Shown here one piece after another: positions 39,218-46,628 of a stretch of 46,628 nucleotides of DNA (its first letter is position 1; each line of letters opens with the position of its first letter). The notes below the pieces were generated by a model. That model made no database searches, was not told the origin of the DNA, and saw only the letters and a list, made by a program, of their open reading frames with translations. The translations under genes were made by a program, and so were the position numbers. This DNA comes from Eubacteriales bacterium (GTDB taxonomy: Bacteria; Bacillota; Clostridia; Lachnospirales; Lachnospiraceae): positions 1 through 46,628 of the forward strand of contig JAUNPS010000038.1 of assembly GCA_030536575.1 (NCBI GenBank), read 5' to 3'.

Positions 39218-40790
39218 CACATTCCAGGTAAATCTCCCGGTATTCTGCCGCCGTCACACCCACACTCTTTTTAAATACCTGCGCGAAATAGGCGTAATCC
39301 GAATACCCGGTTTTTTCCGCAATCGTATAGACTTTGTAGTCCGTTTCCTTCAAAAGCTGCTTTGCCTTTTCCATCCTGGCCGTTGTCAGATATTGGAAAA
39401 ATGTCTCGCCGCGCTCCTTCTTAAAAATGCTGCACAGATAATTTTTGCTCAGATGAACCGCATCCGCCGCGTCCTGCAAAGTAATTTCCCGTCCAAGGTT
39501 CTGCTCCACATACGCCGTCACCTGCGCGACCAATTCCTGATTCCGGCTCCCTTTTTTCCGGTCGGCCGTTTGAATCACCTTCCGCATCCATTCGATCACA
39601 AGTTCCATCAGCGCGTCCGCCGTCTTATAGTCTGAGAGCCGGGAAAATGCCTTCTCCAGCCCTTTTTGAACCGTCCCATCCTCTCCGGCCAAATTATAAA
39701 GCTCCAGAAGAATCCGCATAGTCTGGCTGTAGAACTGCTGGTAAATGGCCTTTTCACTCTTCATTTTCTCATACAGTTCCCGAACCATGGTTTCCGCCGC
39801 TTCCTGGTTCAAGGCTCGGATCTTCACGCAAATAGCATTCCGTAATTCCTGGTCGAAAGCCTGCATATCTTTCTCAAACAGGCGGACTTCTTCATACGGG
39901 ATACAACTGTTTTCGCCCAAATTGCAGCGTTCTTCCAGGGCAATTTCACAGTCCCGCCTGGCCGCCGCCAATTGCCCCAGTTCCCGGTACTGCCTGCTGA
40001 TCCCCACCGAAACGCTGACCCCGGTCAGCCCTCTCAACTCCTGAATCGCTTCCGTCAAAACCTGTTCCAGTCCGTCCTCCGTCTCAAAAATATGATACAG
40101 GCTAAGCCCCCGCTCAAAGTATTCGAAATACTCCATTTCCGTCATCTTCGCACTCAGGATCAGATTGAGCTGGAGCCACAGAAGCGCTCTCTTTTCCGGC
40201 AGGGCCTTTTCCGGGCCGTCCTGGTCGAGGTCAAAACAGCACAGATAATAGGGACGTCCCTGCAAGGGGCTGCGGTACTCCCGAAGCGCCGCGAAAAGAT
40301 CCGTCTCCCCCGCCGCGCCGTAGGTCAGATCGCAGAAAAACTGGTTTTTCATCACCTGCATCTGCTTCTGAACCTCCCCTTTCAGCTTTTCCATGTTCTC
40401 CTGAAAAGCCCTTTTCTGGGAAATGCGTCCGTGAATCCGCTGCAATGCCGCCACAAGCTCCGCCTTCCGGGTGGGTTTCAGCAGATATTCCACAACGCCC
40501 GCGCGCATGGCGGACTGCGCATAATCGAACTCGTCATAGCCGCTGAGAATCACGATTTCAATCCCCGGAAACTGGTTCCGAAGCTTCTTAGCCAACTCGA
40601 TCCCGTTCATCCGCGGCATCATCACGTCGGTAATAACCAGCTCCGGCTGTCTTTGCTGCGCGAACGCCAGGGCTTCCTCCCCGTCGGCGGCCGTTCCGAT
40701 GATCTGAAATCCCAGTTCTTCCCACGGAATCACCTGCCGCATACTCTTTAAAATCACCGGTTCATCATCCACCAGCAAAACCGTATGCAC
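39213..40790 (-). CDS. YesN/AraC-type response regulator 2
   Basis: 525 residues. The receiver domain has TVLLVDDEPVIL, phospho-Asp 55 in LVITDVMMPRMNG and LLKPTRKAELV. A middle GGDEF-like or linker region is followed by AraC helices: TLQDAADAVHLSKNYLCSIFKKERGETFFQYLTTARMEKA and VYTIAEKTGYSDYAYFAQVFKKSVGVTAAEYR. It should activate the transporter 2 operon through the direct repeats. The start is a GTG at 40790, directly after the kinase stop codon (TAAGTG), with GGAGGTGAGG upstream. The genes are coupled in the order HAD, kinase, regulator. Confidence 0.92.
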   Translation of the reverse strand: MHTVLLVDDEPVILKSMRQVIPWEELGFQIIGTAADGEEALAFAQQRQPELVITDVMMPRMNGIELAKKLRNQFPGIEIVILSGYDEFDYAQSAMRAGVVEYLLKPTRKAELVAALQRIHGRISQKRAFQENMEKLKGEVQKQMQVMKNQFFCDLTYGAAGETDLFAALREYRSPLQGRPYYLCCFDLDQDGPEKALPEKRALLWLQLNLILSAKMTEMEYFEYFERGLSLYHIFETEDGLEQVLTEAIQELRGLTGVSVSVGISRQYRELGQLAAARRDCEIALEERCNLGENSCIPYEEVRLFEKDMQAFDQELRNAICVKIRALNQEAAETMVRELYEKMKSEKAIYQQFYSQTMRILLELYNLAGEDGTVQKGLEKAFSRLSDYKTADALMELVIEWMRKVIQTADRKKGSRNQELVAQVTAYVEQNLGREITLQDAADAVHLSKNYLCSIFKKERGETFFQYLTTARMEKAKQLLKETDYKVYTIAEKTGYSDYAYFAQVFKKSVGVTAAEYREIYLECE

Positions 40791-42536
40791 TTACCTCACC
40801 TCCAGTTTGTCCTTTTTCAATACGATGCTGACCTTTGTCCCTCCATTGGCACGCCGGGAAAAATGCAGGGTGCTCTCTTCGCCGTAGCGCATTTTCAGCC
40901 GTTCATTGACATTATAAATGCCGTGCCGGTGCTTCTTTCCGCCGGATTCGTCCCGGCTGCCGTTCATAATTTCCGCAATGCGTTCTTCGTCGATCCCAAC
41001 GCCGTTATCCAGCACAAGCAATTCCAGCGTGTCCGGATTTTCCTTCACCATCACGCTCACGTAGCCCTTTCCGCCCTTTGCCTGCAAGCCGTGAATGATA
41101 CTGTTTTCTACCAATGGCTGTAAAATAAATTTCATGATCCGGTAATTTCCCACCGCCGGAGGCGCGTCGATCAGGAACGAAAACTGCTCCTCGAAACGCT
41201 TCTGACAGAGCATAAGATAACAGCGGATATTTTCCAGTTCTTCGGAAAGCAGCACTTCTTTTTCGCCTTTTCCGAGGCTGAAACGGAACATTTTCGACAG
41301 GCCGACGATCATTTCGGAAATTTCGTCCTGGCCGTTGGCCATGGCTTTCCAGTTGATACAGTCCAGGGTGTTGTAGAGGAAATGCGGGTTGATGCGGGCC
41401 TGGAGATTGTCGAGCTGTGCCTGTTTGGTGTTCAGTTTTTCCTGCATGACCTGATTGACGAGCACGTTGACGCTGCGGATCATGCGGTTGTATTCTTCGA
41501 CCAGCATGGAAAATTCGGTGGTTTCGGTGGGAACCCGGATTTCTTCTTTGTAACGCTGTTCCTCTGCGTTTCGCATGGCGCGGATCAGCGTTTGGATAAT
41601 GCCGTTGATGTTTTTCGCAAAGCGGCTGTAGACAATCACCGCCAGAATGATCGCCGTCACGCTGGCCAGAAAAATAATCAGCAGATCCACATACCAGCTT
41701 TGGCTGACCACGGATGTTTTATTCAGGCAGAGGAAGATCCAGCCCAGATTTTCCGCCGGGTAGGACGTAACGTGATATTGTCCGTTCTGGGCGGACGTTT
41801 TTCCGGTTTCCTGAAGCGTCCGATACTGCCCCGACGCGGTTTCCAGATAAGTCGTTTCGGCAGTATCCGGGGAAAAGAGGACTTCGCCCGTGTCGTCCAG
41901 GATGAACATGCTGCCGATTTCCGGGGTGCAGGCCTCGGTGAGCATCTGGGTAAAGTATTCATTTTTCAGAATAAAAACCAGGATTCCTACCGGGTTTAAC
42001 GTGTCGGTTTCATTAATGACCCGCGCCAGAATGAGCCGCTCCCGGTCTTCGCTGATTCCCTGGAAGGTTGCTTTGACCCACACATACATGCCCTGTTTTT
42101 CCAGAACTTCCGGATACCATTCCTGGTTCTGAAGAACCGAATAATCGGAAATGGTGGAATCGCCGTCTCCGCTCATCAGGCCGTTCCCGTTCTGGCCGCA
42201 GACAACCACGGATTCCACGTATTTTCGATCCATGACGAGCTTCTGGAGGATTTCCCGCGCGGCGCGGGTAGTCGCATTGTAGCTGCTTTCCTCCTCCCCC
42301 ATCGTCAGGTATTCCTGAATCCGGTCGTCCGAGAGGACGAACCGCGAGATCACTTCAATGTCGTTCAGGATCACTTCTGTGCTGCGGTCCAGGCCTTTTA
42401 GGGCCTGCTCGGCGTAGGATTCGTAGTTGTGAATCGTTACCCGCCGCGTCACCAGCGCGGAGGTAACGGCAATCGCCAGCACCGCCCCCAGGAAAATCCC
42501 GGCGAACGTCAGCATGAGCTTTTTATAAAATGTCAT
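40791..42536 (-). CDS. YesM-type sensor histidine kinase 2
   Basis: 581 residues. An N-terminal helix (about 7-29), an extracytoplasmic cache-like sensor, a second helix (WYVDLLIIFLASVTAIILAVIVY) and a HAMP-like stretch precede the kinase. The phosphoacceptor is in ARINPHFLYNTLDCINW; the ATP lobe has FILQPLVENSIIHGLQ, LELLVLDNGVGIDEE and GIYNVNERLKMRYG. It partners with the regulator that follows. The start ATG follows GAGGAG, which overlaps the HAD gene stop. Confidence 0.9.
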   Translation of the reverse strand: MTFYKKLMLTFAGIFLGAVLAIAVTSALVTRRVTIHNYESYAEQALKGLDRSTEVILNDIEVISRFVLSDDRIQEYLTMGEEESSYNATTRAAREILQKLVMDRKYVESVVVCGQNGNGLMSGDGDSTISDYSVLQNQEWYPEVLEKQGMYVWVKATFQGISEDRERLILARVINETDTLNPVGILVFILKNEYFTQMLTEACTPEIGSMFILDDTGEVLFSPDTAETTYLETASGQYRTLQETGKTSAQNGQYHVTSYPAENLGWIFLCLNKTSVVSQSWYVDLLIIFLASVTAIILAVIVYSRFAKNINGIIQTLIRAMRNAEEQRYKEEIRVPTETTEFSMLVEEYNRMIRSVNVLVNQVMQEKLNTKQAQLDNLQARINPHFLYNTLDCINWKAMANGQDEISEMIVGLSKMFRFSLGKGEKEVLLSEELENIRCYLMLCQKRFEEQFSFLIDAPPAVGNYRIMKFILQPLVENSIIHGLQAKGGKGYVSVMVKENPDTLELLVLDNGVGIDEERIAEIMNGSRDESGGKKHRHGIYNVNERLKMRYGEESTLHFSRRANGGTKVSIVLKKDKLEVR

Positions 42537-42545
42537 TTCGTCTCC

Positions 42546-43226
42546 TCACACACAGCGGTAAAACTGCTCTTCAATATAGGGAATCACATCCGAAAGCGAT
42601 TCCAGCGCCGCTTCCAGACGCGGACGCGGTTCCGGGAGCGTTTTCACAATGTCCGGGATCATGATCGGCAGCATCCCGGCATCCTGGGCCGCCCGCAGGC
42701 CATGCGGCGAGTCTTCCAGCGCAATCGCCTGCTCCGGGGACACCTCCAGCATCTCGCACGCGAGCTGATAAATCTGCGGATGCGGCTTCGAAAACTGCAC
42801 CTGGTTCCCCGTAATGACCCCCTGGAAATAAGAATCCGTCCCGGTTCTCTGCAAATTTTCCCAGGCGTGCTGCGTACTGGACGACGTGGCCACCGCCATC
42901 CGGTAGCCCTTCTCCCGCAAATAGTCCAGCAGTTCAAAAAGCCCCGGCTTCAGCGGGATTTCCTCCGCCAAAATCCCCCTCGAAATCTTCCGGTAGGCCT
43001 CGGTAAATTCGTCAAACGGGAAATCCGCCCCGCAGGTTTCCTTAAAATATCTCCTCCTGCGCTCCAGATTCATCCCAAGCGTATTTTCAATATGATATCC
43101 CAGCGGTTCATACCCAAGTTCCGGCCCCGCCAGATCCCAAGCCTTCTGCACGATCCGTTCTGTGTCAAACATCAGGCCGTCCATGTCGAAGACGACGGCG
43201 CTTAGAGGGCGTTTTTCGGTTTTCAT
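42546..43226 (-). CDS. HAD family phosphatase, beta-phosphoglucomutase-like
   Basis: 226 residues. Motif I is VVFDMDGLMFDTE with the nucleophilic Asp, motif II is MAVATSSS, motif III includes SKPHPQIYQ and motif IV is ALEDSPHGLRAAQDAGM. The helical cap fits subclass I sugar phosphatases or phosphomutases; the substrate is not readable. I chose the ATG at 43226 over one six bases earlier because AGGGAAGGG is better spaced. It heads the operon with kinase 2 and regulator 2. Confidence 0.85.
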   Translation of the reverse strand: MKTEKRPLSAVVFDMDGLMFDTERIVQKAWDLAGPELGYEPLGYHIENTLGMNLERRRRYFKETCGADFPFDEFTEAYRKISRGILAEEIPLKPGLFELLDYLREKGYRMAVATSSSTQHAWENLQRTGTDSYFQGVITGNQVQFSKPHPQIYQLACEMLEVSPEQAIALEDSPHGLRAAQDAGMLPIMIPDIVKTLPEPRPRLEAALESLSDVIPYIEEQFYRCV

Positions 43227-43263
43227 AGGCATTTCCCTTCCCTTTTTTCCTGCATTTTCTTCT

Positions 43264-43292
43264 ATTATACTGTCCCATTCTCCCTAAATCAA
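43264..43292 (-). promoter_or_regulatory. Promoter of the HAD-kinase-regulator operon
   Basis: Minus strand: TTGATT (43292-43287), 17 bases, TATAAT (43269-43264), about 37 bases upstream of the HAD start. Confidence 0.7.
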
Positions 43293-43423
43293 CTGTTTCC
43301 ACGCGCCTGGAATTGTGCTAAAATAATAAATAAATCCGTTTTCACACCTATGAACCGTGCGCACAGACGCCGACACGGCGGCGTCCGTTTATAGTCTATC
43401 CATATTAAAAGGAGCATCCTGCC

Positions 43424-44356
43424 ATGTACTACTTTCTCATCAACCCCGCCTCCGGCTCCGGCCGCGGCCACTCCGTCTGGAACACCGTCCAATCCGAACT
43501 CGACCGCCTCCAGATCCCCTACACCCACTTCCTCCTGACCGGCCCCGGCGAAGCCCGCGCCCTTGCCCGCGCCCTCTCCGAAAGCCCCGCCCCCTGCACC
43601 CTGGTCGTCGTCGGCGGCGACGGCACCATCAACGAAACCCTAAACGGCCTGACCACCTTCAAAAACATCACCTTCGCCTGCATCCCCACCGGCTCCGGCA
43701 ACGACTTCGTCCGCGGCCTGAACCTCCCCACCGACCCCCTCAAAGCCCTGCACGCGATCCTGAAGCCCCGCCAAATCCAGAAAATCAACATCGGCGTAAC
43801 CCATTGTTTTGCGGGAAGCTCCTCAGCCGGCTCCTTCTCCTATGCCGTCAGCTCCGGCATCGGCTTCGACGCCGCCGTCTGCGACTCCGTCTTAAGCTCC
43901 CGCTTCAAGACCCTCTTAAACCGCTTCCATTCCGGCAAGCTCATCTACCTGGTCACCGCCCTCTGGCGGCTCTTCACCATGCGCCGCCAGCCCTTAGAAG
44001 TCTCCGTCGACGGCGGCCCGGTACAGACCTACCAGAAAGTCTATTTCGCGGCAGCCATGAACCTCCGCTACGAAGGCGGCGGCTTCTGCTTCTGCCCGGA
44101 AGCCCTTCCCGACGATGACCGCATCGATCTGCTGATCGCCCACGGCATCCCCCGCTGGCAGGTTCTGTATCTCCTTCCCCTCGCCCTGAAGGGAAAACAC
44201 GTAGGCCATCCGGGAATCGAGATCATCCGCTGCCAGAGCGTTTCCCTCCAAAGCCCCGAACCCCTCTGCGTCCACACCGACGGCGAAATCCCCGGCTTTT
44301 ACGATCGCGTCACCTTCTCCCTGCGCAAAGAAAAACTGGCTGTCATCCGCAAATGA
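43424..44356 (+). CDS. Diacylglycerol kinase family lipid kinase (DagK/YegS-like)
   Basis: 310 residues. It has the nucleotide motif VVVGGDGTINETLNGL (about 66-81), FACIPTGSGNDFVRGLNLP and VSSGIGFDAAVCD, with a C-terminal substrate region (GPVQTYQKVYFAAAMNLRYEGGGFCFCPEALPDDDRIDLLI). It would phosphorylate diacylglycerol or another lipid at the membrane. The start ATG follows AAAGGAG. A short hairpin (GACGCCG/CGGCGTC, about 43361-43385) lies in the leader. Codons are strongly C-ending, much more than in many neighbours. The stop codon lies inside the hairpin at 44336-44363. Confidence 0.88.
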   Translation: MYYFLINPASGSGRGHSVWNTVQSELDRLQIPYTHFLLTGPGEARALARALSESPAPCTLVVVGGDGTINETLNGLTTFKNITFACIPTGSGNDFVRGLNLPTDPLKALHAILKPRQIQKINIGVTHCFAGSSSAGSFSYAVSSGIGFDAAVCDSVLSSRFKTLLNRFHSGKLIYLVTALWRLFTMRRQPLEVSVDGGPVQTYQKVYFAAAMNLRYEGGGFCFCPEALPDDDRIDLLIAHGIPRWQVLYLLPLALKGKHVGHPGIEIIRCQSVSLQSPEPLCVHTDGEIPGFYDRVTFSLRKEKLAVIRK

Positions 44357-44363
44357 CAGCCAG
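44330..44363 (-). terminator. Minus-oriented terminator inside the lipid kinase 3' end
   Basis: CTGGCTGTCAT (44336-44346) and ATGACAGCCAG (44353-44363) pair perfectly over 11 bp with a 6-base loop. A U-run follows only on the minus strand (TTTTTC); on plus the next bases are CCATACGG. It would stop transcripts coming from the recombinase remnant before they run antisense through the kinase gene. Confidence 0.7.
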
Positions 44364-44408
44364 CCATACGGAAGTAATTTCATTCTTGCAGAGTGGCCTA
44401 GTCAAAAG

Positions 44409-44824
44409 CTATGCCGTTCTGCTTTTTCTCTGCCTTTCAACCGTTTGCTTGTCCTCGTCCTGTTCCAGTTCCCCGATAAAGTTCCAGACAATTTCTATCT
44501 TCTGTCTGCGGTATCCACTGGATTTGTCCGCGCATGGACAATGATTTTCTTTACAAACTCATTATCAGCGGCGGCTTGCTCTGCCTTGCCAAACTCTGTC
44601 AGTTCCTTTTGCTCTGCTTCATACTCGGCAGTCAAAAACCGTTCGTGACTGATTATTCCGTTGATGTCGTCCTCGTAAATCCGCTTAAAAATACGGTCAA
44701 GTTCGGCAATCCGTTTCTTTTCTTTTTCCAATTCTTTTTTACGCTGCTTTATTGCTTTTTCGACTTCCTCAAACTTCTGCTGATACACCATTTCCCTAAC
44801 CTTCTGGATGCTGGTGGTATTCAT
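44409..44824 (-). pseudogene. Decayed C-terminus of a DUF4368 large serine recombinase
   Basis: The minus-strand frame from about 44824 reads REMVYQQKFEEVEKAIKQ, ELDRIFKRIYEDDINGIISHE and RFLTAEYEAEQKELTE, the coiled-coil DUF4368 part of Tn-type serine recombinases. It then jumps to NEFVKKIIVHA, as if about 40 residues were deleted. The frame stops at VDTADRR, and the family ending QKIEIVWNFIGEL to TVERQRKSRTA continues in another frame to a TAG at 44411-44409. The catalytic N-terminal domain is absent. It is a relic of an integrative element; the frame is open upstream to 44953 but I do not recognise that part. Confidence 0.75.
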
Positions 44825-44951
44825 ACTGTCGCCCAACAAAGAGCGTATGACCAGTTCGATGTAGCTTTTGCCTTCGCCACCCTTGACGATGCCACGGACG
44901 GCTGATACAATGGTAAATATAGATGAATTACGAAACGAGGGGTACAGCGTC

Positions 44952-45872
44952 ATGAAGAATGTCTTTGAGCAGTCTCCTTCCCATTGGGTACGGTATGACC
45001 GCTACGAATTGAAAACCGCAGCAGACGGCAAGCGGTATATTACGCCGGGGAAGGATGCCAAGCCCGATGTTTATAACCCACTGAAAGAAGTAACGGACAT
45101 TGTGCTGGACGCGCTAAATGTGGGGATGCTGATGATGAACTGCAGTCTGGTGGACGAGGTGGAAAAGGCGATTATGGCCTTTGTAACCCATTACAGCCTG
45201 TTGGGACTGATGACGGCGTTGCCAACTGCGCCGTCTTTCATGGACTATGAGGCGGTTTATCTGCCGAAGAATCACTTCATCAGGAAAGAAAGCATGGATG
45301 CAGAGGATTACCTTGCTCTGTTCTATCCCTTTGACACGCTGGATGTATTAAAATGTGACGTTGAATCCAACTGGAACATCTCCGGAGACAGGACGATAAT
45401 CGCGCTGGCAATGACCTTCTGCAAGGAGCCGACTGCAAAAAACATGAGCTTCCAGCGGGAGTATGCCGAGCCATATGACTGGGTTGCCCAGCAGTTCAAA
45501 GATTGGGCGTTCACGCTGACCACTTCTATCCTATACTACAACGACTATGACAGCATCGACGAGGATACGAGGAACCTCTACTGCAAAGCCATGTCAGCCT
45601 TCGGCGGCATTGCATCCAGCTATCATATTGAGCTGCTGGATAAACCGATTATTTATTGGGACTTCCATTCGCTGCTTTTGGGTATCCAGATGATGTTCAG
45701 CTTCATGCTGGTGGACGATGCAAAACCTCTGCGGCTGTACAAGCACTGCCAGAAGGTGTTCCTCGGCAACCGGGCCAACTCCGCTTTTTGCAGCGCCCGG
45801 TGCAAGAATCAGTATAATGTCTATAAGAGCAGAGGGAAAAATAAGGGACAGGACGGTGAGGAGAATGATTGA
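44952..45872 (+). CDS. Unrecognised protein with C-terminal zinc-finger-like motif
   Basis: 306 residues, not assigned to a family with confidence (a DUF6076-type or CGNR-like protein is possible). The body is helical with many Asp/Glu and aromatic residues (DYLALFYPFDTLDVLKCDVE, AEPYDWVAQQFKDWAFTL). The C-terminus has HCQKVFLGNRANSAFCSARC then KNQYNVYKSR, resembling a treble-clef finger. The position where such fingers usually have the first Cys is Tyr (YKHC). I chose the ATG at 44952 with GAGGGG 10 bases upstream; the frame begins at 44868 within the recombinase relic. It overlaps the next gene by 8 bp, so the two are a translationally coupled pair in accessory DNA. Confidence 0.65.
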   Translation: MKNVFEQSPSHWVRYDRYELKTAADGKRYITPGKDAKPDVYNPLKEVTDIVLDALNVGMLMMNCSLVDEVEKAIMAFVTHYSLLGLMTALPTAPSFMDYEAVYLPKNHFIRKESMDAEDYLALFYPFDTLDVLKCDVESNWNISGDRTIIALAMTFCKEPTAKNMSFQREYAEPYDWVAQQFKDWAFTLTTSILYYNDYDSIDEDTRNLYCKAMSAFGGIASSYHIELLDKPIIYWDFHSLLLGIQMMFSFMLVDDAKPLRLYKHCQKVFLGNRANSAFCSARCKNQYNVYKSRGKNKGQDGEEND

Positions 45873-46628
45873 CCGCTGGATCGCAGAAGCGACTGAATGT
45901 GATTTCAAGGTAGCACTGGAGGTAAAGAAGCCGAAAAGTTGGCTCAAAAGCGTCAGCGCCTTTGCAAATGGCATCGGCGGAACGCTGTTTTTCGGTGTTG
46001 ATAATGACAGAAGTGTTGTCGGCTTAGCTGACGCACAGACCGACGCAGAGACAATCAGCCGGCTGATTAAAGAGCGGATCACACCTTATCCGAGTTTTAT
46101 CCTCGCACCAGAACGAGAGGACGGCAAGGATATTCTTGTGCTGTCTGTGTCCGCAGGGCGCTCCACACCGTATTACTACAAAGCGGACGGCATCATGGAG
46201 GCATATATCCGCATCGGTAATGAAAGCGTGATTGCCCCGTCCTATGTGCTGAATCAGCTTATTCTAAAGGGAATGCACCGCACCTATGACGAACTGGTTT
46301 CCGAGTATGATTTCAAGGATTACGCTTTTTCCAAGTTGCGTGAACGGTACAAGGCTTGGACAGGCAATAGCATGGAAGAAAAGCTGTTCGATTCCTTCGA
46401 TATGCGGAACGCAAACGGTAAACTGACCAATGCAGGCGCTTTGCTTGCGGACGATTCTCCCATCAGGCATTCCCGCCTGTTCTGCACACGCTGGAACGGC
46501 CTTGATAAAAGCGGCGGCATGGTGGATGCGCTTGACAGCGCAGAATACTCCGGCAGCCTGATTATTCTGCTCAATGAGGGCGTCAGCTTTGTCAAACGGA
46601 ATATGAAAACACGCTGGAAGAAAACCGC
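45865..46628 (+). CDS. AlbA_2 (Schlafen-type) domain protein, partial
   Basis: The frame is open to the right edge (254 codons visible), so the C-terminus is missing. The N-terminus has the AlbA_2 pattern: ECDFKVALEVKK, then SWLKSVSAFANGIGGTLFFGVDND and VVGLADAQTDAETISRLIKERITPYP. Strands ILVLSVSAGRSTPYYYK and AYIRIGNESVIAP follow, and a winged-helix-like part begins. These proteins are annotated as ATP-binding or RNA-binding; related domains act in Schlafen nucleases and some defence systems. The start ATG follows GGTGAGGAG and overlaps the previous gene by 8 bp. Sequence and codon use differ from the pectin locus, suggesting horizontal transfer. Confidence 0.8.
   Translation, partial: MIDRWIAEATECDFKVALEVKKPKSWLKSVSAFANGIGGTLFFGVDNDRSVVGLADAQTDAETISRLIKERITPYPSFILAPEREDGKDILVLSVSAGRSTPYYYKADGIMEAYIRIGNESVIAPSYVLNQLILKGMHRTYDELVSEYDFKDYAFSKLRERYKAWTGNSMEEKLFDSFDMRNANGKLTNAGALLADDSPIRHSRLFCTRWNGLDKSGGMVDALDSAEYSGSLIILLNEGVSFVKRNMKTRWKKT

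Noticed and set aside
43357-44118. Pro/Arg/His-rich frame overlapping the lipid kinase
   Set aside because: It arises from C-rich wobble positions of the kinase gene in another frame and has no homologous features.
1-46628. Insertion sequences, prophage or CRISPR array
   Set aside because: No intact transposase or cas gene and no regular repeat-spacer pattern was found; the only mobile trace is the recombinase relic at 44409-44824.

Overview
The window looks like chromosome of a spore-forming, gut-type Lachnospiraceae (Clostridia). The clues are the dnaX-ybaB-recR cluster directly behind a phosphofructokinase gene, a YyaC spore protease gene, split transketolases, YesM/YesN two-component systems paired with sugar ABC transporters, and Gram-positive AGGAGG ribosome sites. 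Most genes are on the minus strand. No plasmid or phage core genes, insertion sequence or CRISPR array was seen.

Layout. 1-200: two tandem minus-strand promoters and a boxA-like sequence, probably the leader of an rRNA operon lying beyond the left edge. 234-6300 (minus): a secreted fibronectin-III/beta-helix surface protein, a strongly folded intergenic stretch, then a CvpA-like protein, a DUF5711-type membrane protein and a LysM membrane protein whose cytoplasmic part resembles an inactive MPN/JAB domain. 6538-7688: yyaC and an HD-domain gene, convergent and overlapping by 100 bp.

7804-18859 (minus) is a sugar-phosphate region. One operon holds transaldolase and a general split transketolase. 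A second holds a fucose/arabinose-isomerase-like enzyme, a divergent split transketolase, an FGGY kinase and a LacI repressor, behind a promoter covered by a LacI-type operator. A GH31 glucosidase lies upstream. Isomerase, kinase and transketolase together suggest catabolism of an unusual ketose; D-apiose is the best guess. 19014-24098: an Rpn-type nuclease, recR, ybaB, dnaX and pfkA on minus, and a tRNA-Ser(CGA) on plus.

24146-43226 is a rhamnogalacturonan/pectin-oligosaccharide locus. Two YesM/YesN sensor-regulator pairs and two ABC importers flank a plus-strand pair: a GH105 unsaturated rhamnogalacturonyl hydrolase and a PL26-type rhamnogalacturonan lyase, both without signal peptides. Oligosaccharides would be imported and then cut in the cytoplasm. 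A URO-D/MtaA-like gene closes the second transporter operon and a HAD phosphatase opens the second sensor operon. Direct repeats upstream of the transporter and enzyme promoters are candidate regulator sites.

43424-46628: a lipid kinase gene, then an accessory segment with a decayed serine-recombinase tail, an unrecognised zinc-finger-like protein and the start of an AlbA_2 (Schlafen-type) gene that runs off the right edge. All assignments are by reading alone; no database search was run.
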